A stretch of 64,000 nt of DNA from a bacterium. Its GTDB lineage: Bacteria > Krumholzibacteriota > Krumholzibacteriia > LZORAL124-64-63. The position numbers and the translations under genes were made by a program. Position 1 is the stretch's first letter. Each line of letters starts with the position of its first letter. Of this stretch, positions 7,324 through 15,315 are shown one piece after another. The stretch is taken from NCBI GenBank assembly GCA_016712675.1, contig JADJQR010000001.1, positions 372,001 to 436,000 on the forward strand, read 5' to 3'. A model generated the notes under the pieces. That model was not told the DNA's origin. It saw nothing but the letters and a program-made list of their open reading frames with translations, and did no database searches.

Positions 7324-9174
7324 CTATCCCCTCCACCCATCGATCCACCCCCGGCGCCGTGGCCCAGGCGCGGCAGCCTCCGGTTCGGTCACCGCCGGCG
7401 TCTCGCATCGGTGGGTCAGGGCGGCGGCGCGTTCCGGCAGGGACTTCACTAACGCCGGGCCCAGGATGTACAGGGCGGCCAGGCAGTAGACCTCGAGGTC
7501 GAGCGCCTCGTTGCGGTCGCGGGTCTTGACCCACTCGCGGACGGTGCCGCGATTCTTGATCCACTTGCGGATGGCCTTCTCTGCGGTCAGCTGCGCCACG
7601 TACTCGGCGTCGATCCACTCAGGCAGGTGGCAGCAGCCGGGTCCAGGCGACCCGATCCGCAGGCGCGAGTAGACGATCTCCTTGCCGGTGTCGACGCAGA
7701 GGGTGAACAGCTTCGCCCGGTAGCGGTTGTGATCGGACGGGCGGCCGACCAGCGGCTTGCCGCGCTCGGAGCCACCGCGGACGGCGAACACGCGCCGGTC
7801 GATCCGAGCGCGGCAAAAGCGGTAGACCTGCTCGGAATGGTGGCCGCCGCTGTCGACGGCCACGCAGGAGATCGGGACCTTCTGGCCGCTCTCGTGCGTG
7901 AACTCCGTCCGTAGGAAGCGGTCGAGGTCCATCCATACCTGGTCGCGCCCTGGATCGCCGTGGAACTGCGAGAAGGCGACGAGCCAGGACTCCTCGGACG
8001 CGCCGTATCCCTTCACTGCGCACTCGAGGCGGTCGCCTTGGACGTCGACCGCGGCCACGAGCACGCCAACGCCGCTGGGCACCTCGGCCTCGTACCGCTC
8101 CGCCCGTGTAAGAAGGCTGTCGGGGTCGACGGTCTCCCCGCGCTCTTCCCAGGTCTCGCCCAGCACGCTGTTGACCCAGTTCTTCAGACGGAGTGGGTTG
8201 TCCTTCGATTCCAGGAACTCGGCGACGGTGGCCGACCACGGCAGCCAGCCGAGCGGGGAGTAGAGGCTGGAGAGGTGGAACCCGATCGTCTCGCCGTTGC
8301 CCTTGGCGGTGGGACGCCACTGGCCAGCAGCGAACATCTGGGTCTTGAAGCGCTCCTCGATCAGGACGCCACAGTTCACGCAGGCCAGGGTCGCGGTCTT
8401 GGGGTCGTCGTCGCGCCAGCGGATGTTCTCCCACCGCATCCAGTCGTAGTGGCCGCAGTCAGGGCAGGGGACGAAGAACCGGCGCTGGTCCGAGGCCAGA
8501 AATTCCCGTTCGATCCGGGAGATGCCCTTGATCGTGGGCGTCGAGACCAGGAAGACCTTGCGGCGCGAGTAGAGCGGGCCGGTGGTCCGCTTCTCGGCGA
8601 GCGCGATCGGGTCGCCCTGCCCGTCTACGTCGCCCGGGTACTCGTCGATCTCGTCGCAGAAGAGCCAGCGAATCGGCATGGACTTGACGCCCGTCGCGGA
8701 GTTCGAGCCGGTCAGGAACAGAACCCCGCCAGGAAATTCCTTGATCAAGAGGCTGTTGCCGCCGTCGCGGGCCCGCGCCTCGCGGACCAGGTCGTGCAGC
8801 ACTGGAGTGGTGGCGATCATGGGGTCGAGGCGCTGCCGGCTGAACCGCCGAGCCTCGTCTACGGTCGGGCGCAGGACCAGGATCGGGCCCGGCGCGTGGT
8901 GCATCGCGAACCCGAGCCAGTTGTTGCCGGCCTCGGTGCCGCCCAGCTGGGATCCCTTCATGAAGACGACCCGCCGCGCCGGCGACCGCGGTCCCAGGGC
9001 GTCCATGATCTCGCGCAGGTACGGCGTCGTGTCGGTGTGCCAGTGCACCGCCGCGTGGCCCGAGCGGTTGCCGAGCACGCGGTGCTCGTCGGCCCATTCG
9101 CTGACCGTCAGTCGCGGCTCCGGCCGCCAGCCCGCCCGGTAGGCGGCCTCGTAGACGTCACGGCCGTTCGGCAT
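7324..9174 (-). CDS. terL: Phage terminase large subunit, GpA family
   Basis: 616 residues from ATG 9174; the open frame extends 28 codons upstream but those are the small-subunit gene in another frame. It is the packaging motor and DNA-cutting subunit. The ATPase half shows a Walker A-like VVFMKGSQLGGTEAG (about 70-83), Walker B WLFCDEIDEYPGD (about 170-182) and coupling LVSTPTIKG. A CPDCG...CVNCG zinc ribbon follows. The nuclease half has VAAVDVQGDRLE and CVAVDSGGHH with the expected aspartates. GpA terminases pair with lambda-type portals, as seen at 38.5 kb. The start overlaps terS by 17 bases. Confidence 0.95.
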   Translation of the reverse strand: MPNGRDVYEAAYRAGWRPEPRLTVSEWADEHRVLGNRSGHAAVHWHTDTTPYLREIMDALGPRSPARRVVFMKGSQLGGTEAGNNWLGFAMHHAPGPILVLRPTVDEARRFSRQRLDPMIATTPVLHDLVREARARDGGNSLLIKEFPGGVLFLTGSNSATGVKSMPIRWLFCDEIDEYPGDVDGQGDPIALAEKRTTGPLYSRRKVFLVSTPTIKGISRIEREFLASDQRRFFVPCPDCGHYDWMRWENIRWRDDDPKTATLACVNCGVLIEERFKTQMFAAGQWRPTAKGNGETIGFHLSSLYSPLGWLPWSATVAEFLESKDNPLRLKNWVNSVLGETWEERGETVDPDSLLTRAERYEAEVPSGVGVLVAAVDVQGDRLECAVKGYGASEESWLVAFSQFHGDPGRDQVWMDLDRFLRTEFTHESGQKVPISCVAVDSGGHHSEQVYRFCRARIDRRVFAVRGGSERGKPLVGRPSDHNRYRAKLFTLCVDTGKEIVYSRLRIGSPGPGCCHLPEWIDAEYVAQLTAEKAIRKWIKNRGTVREWVKTRDRNEALDLEVYCLAALYILGPALVKSLPERAAALTHRCETPAVTEPEAAAPGPRRRGWIDGWRG

Positions 9175-9721
9175 CCGCGATCTCCTGGCAGATCCGCTCG
9201 ATCTCTTCCTCGAGGATGCGCTGGACTTCGGCAGGCTCTTGGATGGCAGCCAGCACACTGGCCAGACGCTCGGGCAAGGCGATCAGCTGGTCGCGTGCCT
9301 TGCGGGCCATATTGAACGCACCGAGGCGCACCTCATCGGCGCGCACGAGCGTACCGCGCTTTCGGTCCAGTTCGAGTTTCGCCAGTTGCGCCTGGTACAG
9401 CTCGCGGGCGGCGCGTGCTTTGGCGTAGCCGGTGGCTGTAGATGGTCCGCCGATGATCTCGTCTGGCGCGCCCAGGTCCATGGGCTCGGACGGCTCGCCC
9501 GGTGTCTTGGTCTGCTTCGGGTTGCCGGTGATGCGATTGCGCGGCTTGCTCTGGTCGGTGTTCTCCTGCCACTGCTGGTCCGCAGACGCGGGGCTGATCT
9601 TGCCGTCCACGGTTGAGATCCGCCCTGACTTAACGGCACGCTGAACGGCGACGTGGGTCACGCCACGTCGCCGAGCGTACTCGCGCTGGGAGATCAGCTC
9701 CTTCTTCGCTTGCCTGGCCAC
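9158..9721 (-). CDS. terS: Terminase small subunit (DNA-recognition)
   Basis: 187 residues. An N-terminal HTH (ISQREYARRRGVTHVAVQRAVKSGRI, about residues 9-35) should recognise the packaging site. A Pro/Thr-rich linker follows, then a helical C-terminal half (ARAARELYQAQLAKLELDRK) typical of Nu1-like subunits that oligomerise and bind the large subunit. Its position directly before and overlapping terL supports the assignment. Confidence 0.85.
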   Translation of the reverse strand: MARQAKKELISQREYARRRGVTHVAVQRAVKSGRISTVDGKISPASADQQWQENTDQSKPRNRITGNPKQTKTPGEPSEPMDLGAPDEIIGGPSTATGYAKARAARELYQAQLAKLELDRKRGTLVRADEVRLGAFNMARKARDQLIALPERLASVLAAIQEPAEVQRILEEEIERICQEIADAERP

Positions 9722-9724
9722 CGC

Positions 9725-11221
9725 CTACTCATCCCGAGCAGCCCCGCGGTCAGCGGCGACCGCGTCGAACGTGCGTCCGTCCCCGTCGAGCGTTGCTTTC
9801 TGGCCGGTGGCTTCCTGCCAGCGCATCACGATCACGTCGGTGTAGGCGGAATCGAGTTCCATGAGAAAGGCATGCCGGCTCGTCTGTTCGGCGCCCATCA
9901 GGGTGGACCCGCTGCCGCCGAACAGGTCGAGCACGTTCTCGCCGGGCTTCGATGAGTACTGGATCGCGCGCACGGCCAGCTCGACCGGCTTCTCGGTCAG
10001 GTGGACCATGCTCTGCGGGTTGACCTTCTTGACCGCCCAGACGTCCACGGCGTTCGTCGGCCCGTAGAACTTGTGCCCTGCTCCTTCGCGCCATCCGTAG
10101 AAGGCCCATTCGTGGTTGCCCATGAAGTCCTTGCGGGTGAGCACGGGGTGCTCCTTAACCCAGATGACCGCTTGGCTGAAATACAGGCCGCAGGCCTTCA
10201 GCACCGGCGGGTAGTTGGCGCAGTTGGCGTAGCCGCCCCAGATGTAGAAGCAGCGACCGGGCTGCAGCACGCGGGCGATGTTCCCGAACCAGGCCAGGAG
10301 CATCTCGTCGAAGGCCTCGTCCGAGACGAAGTCATTGGCCAGGGGGCGATCCTTGGGGCGCATCTTCCCCGTGGCCTTCGACTTGGTCTTGTGCCGCGCG
10401 AGGTCGAATCCCTGGTGGTGCATGCCGTGTGCGTCGGAGGCCTCGACGGCGCTCTTGGTGGCCGGCGGGAAGCTGGACAGGCCGGCGGCGATGGCGTTGT
10501 TGGACCGCGGTTCGACTTTCACGTTGTAGGGCGGGTCGGTGTTCACGAGGTGGATCACGGCACCGCCAAGCAGCCGATCGAGAGAGGCGGGGTCGGAGCT
10601 GTCGCCGCACAGGAGGCGATGGTTGCCCAGGACCCACAAGTCGCCTTGCTGGCTCACGGGATCATCGGGAGGTTCCGGGGCAGGCACCTCCTCGGCCGAC
10701 TCGTCATCGAGCAGATCGTGCAACTCGTCCAGGTCGAACCCGGTCAGTGCGAGGTTGAAGTCGAGACCCTCCAGCGCCCTCAACTCATCGGCCAGCAGGT
10801 CCTCGTCCCAGCCGGCGTCCAGGGCCAAGCGGTTGTCGGCGATGACGTAGGCCCGCTTCTGGGCCTCGGTCAGGTGGGTGAGCTCGATCACCGGGACCGT
10901 GGTCATACCCAACTCGCGGGCGGCCAGCAGCCGCCCATGGCCCGCGATGATCCCGGCGTCGCCGTCGACCAGGATCGGGTTCGTCCAGCCGAACTCGAGC
11001 AGGCTGGCGGCGATCTTGGTGATCTGCTCCGGGCTGTGGGTCCGGGGGTTCCGCTCGTAGGGGCGGAGCCGGTCGATGTTCCAGTGTTCCAGCTTCCCGG
11101 GCAGACGGACGGGGGAGTCCGGGCCCGTGGAATCGCCCGTGGCGGCCGTTTCGGACGCGTCCGTGGCCTTCGTGGGCGTTTCGGAACTGGAACGTTTGGT
11201 GTCGGTGGTAACTTGTTTCAT
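9725..11221 (-). CDS. ParB-like nuclease domain fused to adenine/cytosine DNA methyltransferase
   Basis: 498 residues. Residues about 45-180 are a ParB/Srx-like domain: NIDRLRPYERNPRTHS, then GHGRLLAARELG (the nucleotide-binding motif), then VIADNRLALDAGW. Residues about 215-480 are a class-beta methyltransferase, with DPPY in NTDPPYNVKVE before the SAM-binding motif LDLFGGSGSTLMGAE. DPPY fits N6-adenine or N4-cytosine methylation. Phages use such fusions to modify their DNA against host restriction. The N-terminal 40 residues are a Ser/Thr-rich linker. It lies 3 bases from terS in the packaging operon. Confidence 0.9.
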   Translation of the reverse strand: MKQVTTDTKRSSSETPTKATDASETAATGDSTGPDSPVRLPGKLEHWNIDRLRPYERNPRTHSPEQITKIAASLLEFGWTNPILVDGDAGIIAGHGRLLAARELGMTTVPVIELTHLTEAQKRAYVIADNRLALDAGWDEDLLADELRALEGLDFNLALTGFDLDELHDLLDDESAEEVPAPEPPDDPVSQQGDLWVLGNHRLLCGDSSDPASLDRLLGGAVIHLVNTDPPYNVKVEPRSNNAIAAGLSSFPPATKSAVEASDAHGMHHQGFDLARHKTKSKATGKMRPKDRPLANDFVSDEAFDEMLLAWFGNIARVLQPGRCFYIWGGYANCANYPPVLKACGLYFSQAVIWVKEHPVLTRKDFMGNHEWAFYGWREGAGHKFYGPTNAVDVWAVKKVNPQSMVHLTEKPVELAVRAIQYSSKPGENVLDLFGGSGSTLMGAEQTSRHAFLMELDSAYTDVIVMRWQEATGQKATLDGDGRTFDAVAADRGAARDE

Positions 11222-11308
11222 GACTCTCCCACGCTATGAGGGCCGAGGTCGCCGGCACCCGCGTCTGTTGGCCCCGGAAGGAACCATCCTGCAACGACTT
11301 ACGGATTC

Positions 11309-11327
11309 TTCACCCCTTGAGGGTGAA
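11309..11327. repeat. Short hairpin between gpZ-like and ParB-methyltransferase genes
   Basis: TTCACCC and GGGTGAA form a 7-bp stem with a 5-base loop in the 128-base gap. No T-tract follows on the minus strand, so a terminator role is doubtful; it may lower read-through or protect an mRNA end. Confidence 0.3.
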
Positions 11328-11349
11328 ACATCCCCTTCATTCTCTTCTT

Positions 11350-12015
11350 TCACAGGCCCTCGCCACGGGCTCTCGCGATCGCATTCAGAACCTCTCGCTC
11401 CATCTCCTCGCGGAACCACCGATCGGCTTCCTTCTCGGCCGTCTCGACGAAGTGCAGGCGCGGTTTGATCTTCTTGCCCATGGCGAAGAAGTAGACGAGG
11501 CGCGTGGCGATGGGGCTGATGCGCTGGAAGATCCCGATCTCGGGCACGAGGTAGGTCTTGGTGCGCGTGACGCCGGCGCGCCGTCGGCCGGTCTTGGTGC
11601 GGTCGAAGCGGAGCCGGCCGACGCGCAGTTCGGGCGTGACCTGCGCTGCGAACTGCGGGCGCGCAGGTCCGCCGATCACGGGCTCGGCCACGCGCCGGGC
11701 GCCCTGGGTGAACGGCTTGCGCTCGGCCCCGCGCTCGAAGGCGGATAGGAGTAGGCGGGGCTTCTGCCCGACCCCGATCTCGGCGTAGGGCCTGCCCTGC
11801 TTCACGTTGGCAAACGGCTTGATGACCGCGGCCTGGCGGCTGATGAACTCCTTCTTGCGGACCGTGAACTCTTCCTCGACGCGCCGGCGTTCGACGGCCT
11901 GGATCCGCTTGGCCGTGTTGTTGATGGCGTTGACGACAGCGTAGGCCAGGCGGCGCTGGCCGTTCTGCAGGCGCAGGACCAGCGGGGCGGAGTCGATCTG
12001 CAGATCGATCCTCAT
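11350..12015 (-). CDS. Putative phage structural protein, gpZ (minor tail)-like
   Basis: 221 residues, strongly basic. The N-terminal helix region (LRLQNGQRRLAYAVVNAINN, TAKRIQAVERRRVEEEFTVRKK) resembles the start of prophage minor tail protein Z/tail-completion proteins, which also begin with a self-assembling helix and a basic RKKEFI-type segment. The C-terminal helix is acidic/basic. I cannot exclude another structural role. It overlaps the HTH gene upstream (ATGA) and precedes the methyltransferase. Confidence 0.55.
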   Translation of the reverse strand: MRIDLQIDSAPLVLRLQNGQRRLAYAVVNAINNTAKRIQAVERRRVEEEFTVRKKEFISRQAAVIKPFANVKQGRPYAEIGVGQKPRLLLSAFERGAERKPFTQGARRVAEPVIGGPARPQFAAQVTPELRVGRLRFDRTKTGRRRAGVTRTKTYLVPEIGIFQRISPIATRLVYFFAMGKKIKPRLHFVETAEKEADRWFREEMEREVLNAIARARGEGL

Positions 12016-12314
12016 TGCGGGCCTCCGGCGTCGCTATCGGAGTGCTTCATCTGCCGGCCGTGCTGGTAGATGGCATCGAGCGTGAGACGGCCCTGGGACA
12101 TCTCGACGAGTGCCATGGCCCGGGCCGGCTGGGGGGCGTGGCCCTGGAGCCACTCGTAGACGGCCTGGTTGGTGACGCGCAAGTTGGGGTCGTGGGCGAG
12201 CCGGGCGACGATGCGGGGCACGCCGAAATCGGCCACCCAGCGGCCGAACTCAGTCTGCCAGCGGTCGGGATCGCGCTTGAACCTGCCAAGTTCAAGCGCT
12301 TCGTTGCGAGACAC
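12012..12314 (-). CDS. YdaS/Cro-like HTH regulator (100 aa)
   Basis: Start taken at GTG 12314, preceded by GAGGGGG; an upstream GTG at 12347 would add 11 residues but lacks a site. The middle (VPRIVARLAHDP, then VTNQAVYEWLQG) is a Cro/YdaS-type HTH, with VYEWLQG as the recognition helix. The following ARAMALVEMSQGRLTLDAIY matches the C-terminal pattern of YdaS-like regulators. It could control the late/packaging operon it heads. A truncated second copy of the same gene lies immediately upstream. Confidence 0.7.
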   Translation of the reverse strand: MSRNEALELGRFKRDPDRWQTEFGRWVADFGVPRIVARLAHDPNLRVTNQAVYEWLQGHAPQPARAMALVEMSQGRLTLDAIYQHGRQMKHSDSDAGGPQ

Positions 12315-12324
12315 GAGAACCCCC

Positions 12325-12525
12325 TCACTCGAACGCGGTTGCGTCACGATCCAGACGAGGCGGATGTACCGTCTCTAATGACAAAGGGGGGCCGAAGCTC
12401 CTAGGTGGGGACATGACGTCCGCGGATTCTGGTGTGGCCCGTCCGTCTTCAGAAGTCACTTCGAGGGTGAGGCGGCCATGGGACATTTCGACAAAGGCCG
12501 TGGCCCGGGCCGGGTGAGGGACTTG
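12325..12525 (-). pseudogene. Truncated paralogue of the HTH regulator at the cargo A junction
   Basis: The minus strand from 12516 to about 12457 encodes HPARATAFVEMSHGRLTLE. It is nearly collinear with QPARAMALVEMSQGRLTLD in the intact neighbour, and the DNA is similar over about 60-70 bases. The frame is open from 12525 to a stop at 12325 but lacks the N-terminal HTH half. The missing part would lie in what is now cargo block A. This looks like a tandem gene pair in which one copy was cut by the insertion. Confidence 0.65.
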
Positions 12526-12603
12526 TCACCAGGTCGAGATCCGGTCGACCGAAACGCAGCTCGATCGATCGAAAATGAACTGCAGGTCCATTTATTGCCC
12601 AGT

Positions 12604-12632
12604 TTGACAGTAGGCGTTGCGGGGGCTATGCT
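12604..12632 (+). promoter_or_regulatory. Consensus sigma-70 promoter of cargo block A
   Basis: A perfect TTGACA -35 (12604-12609), a 17-base spacer and a TATGCT -10 (12627-12632) lie 45 bases before the lipoprotein start. The 17-base spacing is constitutive-type rather than the 19-20 bases of MerR-family metal promoters. It can drive the lipoprotein and perhaps the pump genes downstream. Confidence 0.75.
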
Positions 12633-12676
12633 CTCCGAGCGTCTGAGAACTGCGCATGGCTAAGGGAGGTTTGGCA

Positions 12677-13189
12677 ATGCGACATGGACGAAAGATCGGG
12701 CTATCTGTAAGCGCGTCTGCAGTGCTCTTGCTGCTGGTTGCGTTAGGGGGCTGCAACGACGAGAGTCCGACGAGCACGGGACTTTCGGATGTCACGTTGA
12801 GCGCAGCAGAGATTAGCGTGAACGACCAATCACTCGACGGCCAGACTATTCATCAAGGTGAGTATGTGGGGCCCGTGCGCTATGAAGCACGTCTCGTTGA
12901 CCATCAAGGCAATCCCGTCGCCGGGGGTCGCGTACTGGTCCAGATCGAGACTTCGGGCATGATGGGGCCGATGCATGGATACACTGGTCAAGTCAATTGC
13001 TACGACGATGGGACCCACGGTGATCTGGTTCCCGGGGACGGCGCTTATTGCTTCGTCGATAGTACTCAGCAATATGGGTGTCATCGCATGGGCGCTCAAT
13101 CGGGCGAGTATCACTACGATTTCTGTGGATACGATCCACAGGGCCACGAGAGCAACCACATGAACCTGAGCGTCAGTCTGCAGCAATAA
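12677..13189 (+). CDS. Secreted lipoprotein with Ig-like domain and Ca-type Asp loop
   Basis: Start at ATG 12677, because AAGGGAGG sits 7 bases before it inside a longer frame. 170 residues with a signal peptide and lipobox LVALGGC (acylated Cys 26). The mature part has a beta-rich Ig-like stretch (VRYEARLVDHQGNPVAGGRV) and an Asp/Gly loop DDGTHGDLVPGDG that could bind calcium or another cation. CHRMGAQSGEYHYDFCGYD and GHESNHMN add His, Met and Cys. No named family, but a periplasmic metal-related role fits its place at the head of the efflux block. Confidence 0.65.
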   Translation: MRHGRKIGLSVSASAVLLLLVALGGCNDESPTSTGLSDVTLSAAEISVNDQSLDGQTIHQGEYVGPVRYEARLVDHQGNPVAGGRVLVQIETSGMMGPMHGYTGQVNCYDDGTHGDLVPGDGAYCFVDSTQQYGCHRMGAQSGEYHYDFCGYDPQGHESNHMNLSVSLQQ

Positions 13190-13510
13190 GCACTCACAGC
13201 CAGCAGTTCGCGGATGGATGCGGCTGCGCCGGGATTCGGATCAAACGAGATGCACCGCAGCGGAGAACCGGGGGCAGGTAGTTGGGTGGCATTGCCATCC
13301 GATTTGGGGTTAAGTTCGGAGTTCGCGGAACCGAAACCTCATGCTTGGGTATAGGGCGTTTGTCCTGATGAGCAGCGATCAGTTCGAACCAACAGGAAGA
13401 TGTCTTAACCGGATGCAGAAGAGGACGTTGCGAAGCCGACACGACCATGCGACCGGACGTGCGGCTGGCTTCTCCTTGACGGCCGGTGGGAATCGTCATA
13501 TTCTGGGAAA
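13190..13510 (+). other. Gap between the two secreted-protein genes
   Basis: 321 bases. Short frames here (for example 13341-13544) lack a ribosome site and plausible composition. No convincing promoter, terminator or repeat was found. Confidence 0.5.
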
Positions 13511-13930
13511 ATGCGAATGTTTCAGTCGCCATTCGGCATCGTGAAAGCAGGCGGAGCCCGTCTTGCAATAGCGGTGTGCCTGCTCGTCACAGGGGTCAGC
13601 ACGCACGGGCTGTGCGTTGAGCCGGATGGCGCTTCACATGTAGCCAGTCGGGATCATGAGTGCTGTGATCCCGGCCAGGCGGATCGAGGCGACCCTGCGG
13701 TCGGGTTCGAGGTATGGGGATCTCCCGCGTTCCACGAGTGTGCCCACGTGCCCCTCGTCCAACCCACGCTGATCGCGGACAAACCTGACCAGAACTCGAT
13801 CGCCGCGGTTTCTTTGCCCTGCCTCCCGTTCGAGTTTGATCCGTTGACATTCGAAACGGATGTTCCCTGTACCGAACAGCCTGGCTGCTTCTGCTCTCGC
13901 ACGCCTCTGACCGTCGTTCTACGACTCTAG
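13511..13930 (+). CDS. Small Cys-containing secreted protein upstream of czcCBA
   Basis: 139 residues. An N-terminal hydrophobic segment (ARLAIAVCLLVTGVSTHGLC, about 16-35) looks like a signal peptide. The mature part has CC in DHECCDP, HEC and CFC motifs near the end. No family is recognised. Small periplasmic proteins of this kind often open HME-RND operons; a metal-binding role is inferred only. It lies 89 bases upstream of czcC. Confidence 0.45.
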   Translation: MRMFQSPFGIVKAGGARLAIAVCLLVTGVSTHGLCVEPDGASHVASRDHECCDPGQADRGDPAVGFEVWGSPAFHECAHVPLVQPTLIADKPDQNSIAAVSLPCLPFEFDPLTFETDVPCTEQPGCFCSRTPLTVVLRL

Positions 13931-14019
13931 AATCCTCAGTCATCCCCGCTGTTTCGTAGACGATCCGCGCTTCGTGTGGATCGGCCTGATTTTGCTATGC
14001 ATCCGACGGAGGAAAAGCG

Positions 14020-15315
14020 ATGCAATGGACAAGTCGATGGAAGAGGTCTGCTCACATCTTCCTTCTGGCCTGCCTGGCGGTGTCCAGCGGCACCGTCTGG
14101 GCGCAAACTCCCGCTGGCTGGCCCGGCGGCCTCACCTTTGAAGAAGCGCTACGGCGGGCGCTCGAGGAGCACCCGCGCCTCAAAGCCGCGTCCCTAGGCA
14201 TGGAGGCCGCCGAGGGCCGCATTCAGCAGGCCGGACTCCGGCCCAATCCGGGGCTCGCAGTCGACGTCGAGAACTTCTCCGGTGACCTGCCGGGATTCAA
14301 CGAGTCGGAGACGAGCATCCAGATCTCGCAGCGACTTGAAACCGGGGGAAAACGAGGGGCGCGAGTTGCGGTCGCGGAGGCTGACCGTGCCTTGATCGGG
14401 CGCGACCTGGAGGCGGCGCGCCTGGATCTCGTGCGCGACGTCCGCAGCGACTTCGCCCTTGCGCTGGCAACACAGCGCCGGCTTGCGCTGGCCGACGAGA
14501 CCCTGGCCATCGCGCGTGAGGTTGCGGCAACGGCACAAAGGAAGGTAGAGGCAGGCGCTCTCCCGGCTGTGGAAGCCACGCGGGCCCGTGTTGCCATCTC
14601 GGCAGCCGAGATCGAAACAGAGCGCGCCAGGGGACATGTGCAAATAGCAATCGAGCGACTGGCGCTGAACTGGGGCGGCAGCCCGCTCCCGGAGCAAGTC
14701 GAAGGTGACCTGGATTCCCTGACGACCGTCCCGACATTTGATTCCCTGGTCGTAAATCTGGCCGGGAATCCAGATCTGGCCCGTTGGACCAACCTGATGG
14801 AATACTACAGGGCTCGGCTGCGATTCGAACAGAGCCTGAAGTCCCCGGATCTGAACGTCGGGGGAGGCTATCGACGATTCGCCGCCGATGACAACGGCGC
14901 ACTGCTGCTCAGTGTCTCGATCGACCTTCCGCTCGCGAACAAGAACCAGGGATCCGTGCGAGAGGCATCGGCCGACACCGGCAGATCCTTGTTCGAATTC
15001 GAGCAGACGCGCCGCTTGTTGGAGCGCGATCTCCGTGAGCACGCCGCCCGGCTTCGAATCGCTCAGGGAGAGGTGCGCGGACTGCGGCTGAACGTCCTGC
15101 CCGGGGCCCAGGAGGTCTATGAGGGGGTTCGGCAGGGTTACGAGCAAGGACGGTTTACATACCTCGACGTGCTTGAGGCGCGTCGTTCGCTGGCCCTGGT
15201 CCGCGAATCTGAGATCACGGCCCTCAGCGAACTCGAGCAAAGTCGAATCGAGATTGAGCGTTTAACTGGGCAGGGCGCAGCCCTGATCGACCGGGTACAG
15301 GAGGGAACGAAATGA
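14020..15315 (+). CDS. czcC: TolC-family outer-membrane channel, CzcC/CusC type
   Basis: 431 residues with a signal peptide cleaved near VWAQ (about 29). Two TolC repeats are visible: LTFEEALRRALEEHPRLK opens the first and the second runs from about 230 to 415. NPGLAVDVENF and ISQRLETGGKR are characteristic of CzcC-like channels. It forms the outer-membrane duct of the three-part pump encoded by the next two genes. RBS is GGAGG-like (GGAGGAAAAGCG). The stop overlaps czcB by 4 bases. Confidence 0.92.
   Translation: MQWTSRWKRSAHIFLLACLAVSSGTVWAQTPAGWPGGLTFEEALRRALEEHPRLKAASLGMEAAEGRIQQAGLRPNPGLAVDVENFSGDLPGFNESETSIQISQRLETGGKRGARVAVAEADRALIGRDLEAARLDLVRDVRSDFALALATQRRLALADETLAIAREVAATAQRKVEAGALPAVEATRARVAISAAEIETERARGHVQIAIERLALNWGGSPLPEQVEGDLDSLTTVPTFDSLVVNLAGNPDLARWTNLMEYYRARLRFEQSLKSPDLNVGGGYRRFAADDNGALLLSVSIDLPLANKNQGSVREASADTGRSLFEFEQTRRLLERDLREHAARLRIAQGEVRGLRLNVLPGAQEVYEGVRQGYEQGRFTYLDVLEARRSLALVRESEITALSELEQSRIEIERLTGQGAALIDRVQEGTK

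Noticed and set aside
7960-9315. Long plus-strand open frame opposite the terminase gene
   Set aside because: Pure antisense of a clear terL reading; high GC gives long shadow frames, and the sequence has no domain signs.
12478-12663. Plus-strand ORF beginning MGHFDKGRG
   Set aside because: It is the antisense of the truncated HTH paralogue and overlaps the block A promoter.
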